A program made the translations under genes and the position numbers. Under the pieces are notes generated by a model. That model searched no databases and was not told the origin of the DNA. It worked only from the letters and a program-made list of their open reading frames with translations. This document shows positions 63,804 through 64,000 of a stretch of 64,000 nt of DNA, one piece after another. Positions within the stretch are counted from its first letter, which is position 1. Every line of letters begins with the position of its first letter. The DNA comes from Domibacillus epiphyticus (GTDB lineage: Bacteria > Bacillota > Bacilli > Bacillales > Domibacillaceae): positions 310,001-374,000 of the forward strand of contig NZ_MSFI01000009.1 of assembly GCF_001975785.1 (NCBI RefSeq), read 5' to 3'.

Positions 63804-63833
63804 AAAAGCACCGTTTTGCGCGGTGCTTTTTTT
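63804..63833 (+). terminator. Rho-independent terminator downstream of gndA
   Basis: 10-bp perfect stem AAAAGCACCG / CGGTGCTTTT with a 7-base loop, then more T. Located 157 bases after the gndA stop; nothing else is seen between. Confidence 0.9.
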
Positions 63834-63849
63834 ATCATGCCTTTAAAAC

Positions 63850-63921
63850 AAAGTTTAACCGTTTATAATAAAGTTTTACTGTTTTGAAGAAAGTTGAATC
63901 GTTTATAAAAAACATGAACCG
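63850..63921 (+). repeat. 20-bp-period tandem repeat, about 3.5 copies
   Basis: Units begin at 63850, 63870, 63890 and 63910: AAAGTTTAACCGTTTATAAT, AAAGTTTTACTGTTTTGAAG, AAAGTTGAATCGTTTATAAA, and a partial AAACATGAACCG. The shared pattern is AAAGTTnnAyyGTTTwnra. The period is close to two helical turns, so all copies would face the same side of DNA. Confidence 0.75.
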
Positions 63922-63961
63922 AAATAACTTAGCTTATAAAGAAAGGTTTTCGGTTTTTTTT
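63917..63961 (+). terminator. Candidate terminator at the right end
   Basis: AACCGAAA (63917-63924) pairs with TTTTCGGTT (63947-63955), loop of about 22 bases, followed by a T run. It shares its left arm with the fourth repeat unit. Confidence 0.6.
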
Positions 63962-64000
63962 GTTGTACTAACGGGGCAGTATAGTTAAATAAATTTTTGG

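Noticed and set aside
1-64000. CRISPR arrays, insertion sequences, prophage, tRNA or rRNA genes
   Set aside because: Reading both strands I found no regularly spaced repeats of CRISPR size, no transposase or integrase motifs, and no cloverleaf or rRNA sequence. The only tandem repeat is the 20-bp array near 63.9 kb, which has no spacers.

Overview
This window is chromosomal DNA of an endospore-forming, naturally competence-equipped Firmicute of the Bacillaceae. The evidence is the gene content and its order: the complete spoIIIAA-AH operon, spoIVB, spo0A, yyaC, the comGA-GG operon, LtaS-type lipoteichoic acid synthesis, and long runs of genes in the same order as the B. subtilis yqg-yqh-yqi-yqj region. 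Ribosome binding sites are strong AGGAGG types, and many genes start with GTG or TTG. I cannot name the species from sequence alone.

Layout. 1-1.2 kb: end of a GT4 glycosyltransferase and a sugar nucleotidyltransferase. 1.2-8.3 kb: rpmG, yqgN, gluP, yqgQ, glcK, an LtaS paralogue, yqgW, yqgX, yqgY. 8.4-12.3 kb: comG operon for the DNA-uptake pseudopilus. 12.3-15.3 kb: reverse-strand yqhG, an SNF2-type helicase and a rhodanese. 15.4-19.1 kb: lipM and a B12-dependent class II ribonucleotide reductase with two NrdR boxes in its leader; the glycine-cleavage genes found here in B. subtilis are absent. 19.1-24.4 kb: yqhP, yqhQ, yqhR, aroQ, papA, efp and an acyl-CoA dehydrogenase. 24.5-29.2 kb: spoIIIA operon behind a clear sigma-E-like promoter. 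29.4-41.9 kb: accBC, yqhY, nusB, folD, xseAB, ispA, dxs, yqxC, ahrC, recN, spoIVB. 42-44.6 kb: spo0A, a relocated yyaC, yqzF, and two gene-poor stretches. 44.8-49.4 kb: branched-chain 2-oxoacid dehydrogenase (lpdV-bkdAA-bkdAB-bkdB). 49.6-52 kb: AGCS amino-acid symporter and a YpuA-like secreted protein. 52-57 kb: methylmalonyl-CoA mutase mutA-mutB-meaB with a perfect cre site in the leader. 57.3-58.9 kb: brxB, yqjA and a reverse-strand 31-codon gene matching the Prli42 miniprotein pattern. 59-63.6 kb: mce, a propionyl-CoA carboxylase beta subunit, a PepT-like M20 peptidase and gndA.

How the genes work together. The bkd complex turns 2-oxoacids from Val, Ile and Leu into acyl-CoAs. Propionyl-CoA from that route can be carboxylated (59.4 kb), epimerised (59.0 kb) and rearranged to succinyl-CoA by MutAB with its chaperone MeaB (52-57 kb), so 44.8-61 kb is largely a branched-chain/propionate module. 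Two enzymes here, NrdJ and MutAB, need adenosylcobalamin. I see no CRISPR array, prophage, insertion sequence, tRNA or rRNA, and no clearly undescribed multi-gene system. The most useful new observations are small: the reverse-strand miniprotein with a symmetric element over its promoter, the NrdR and cre operators, two probable ATT start codons, an orphan reverse terminator, and a 20-bp-period repeat at the right end.
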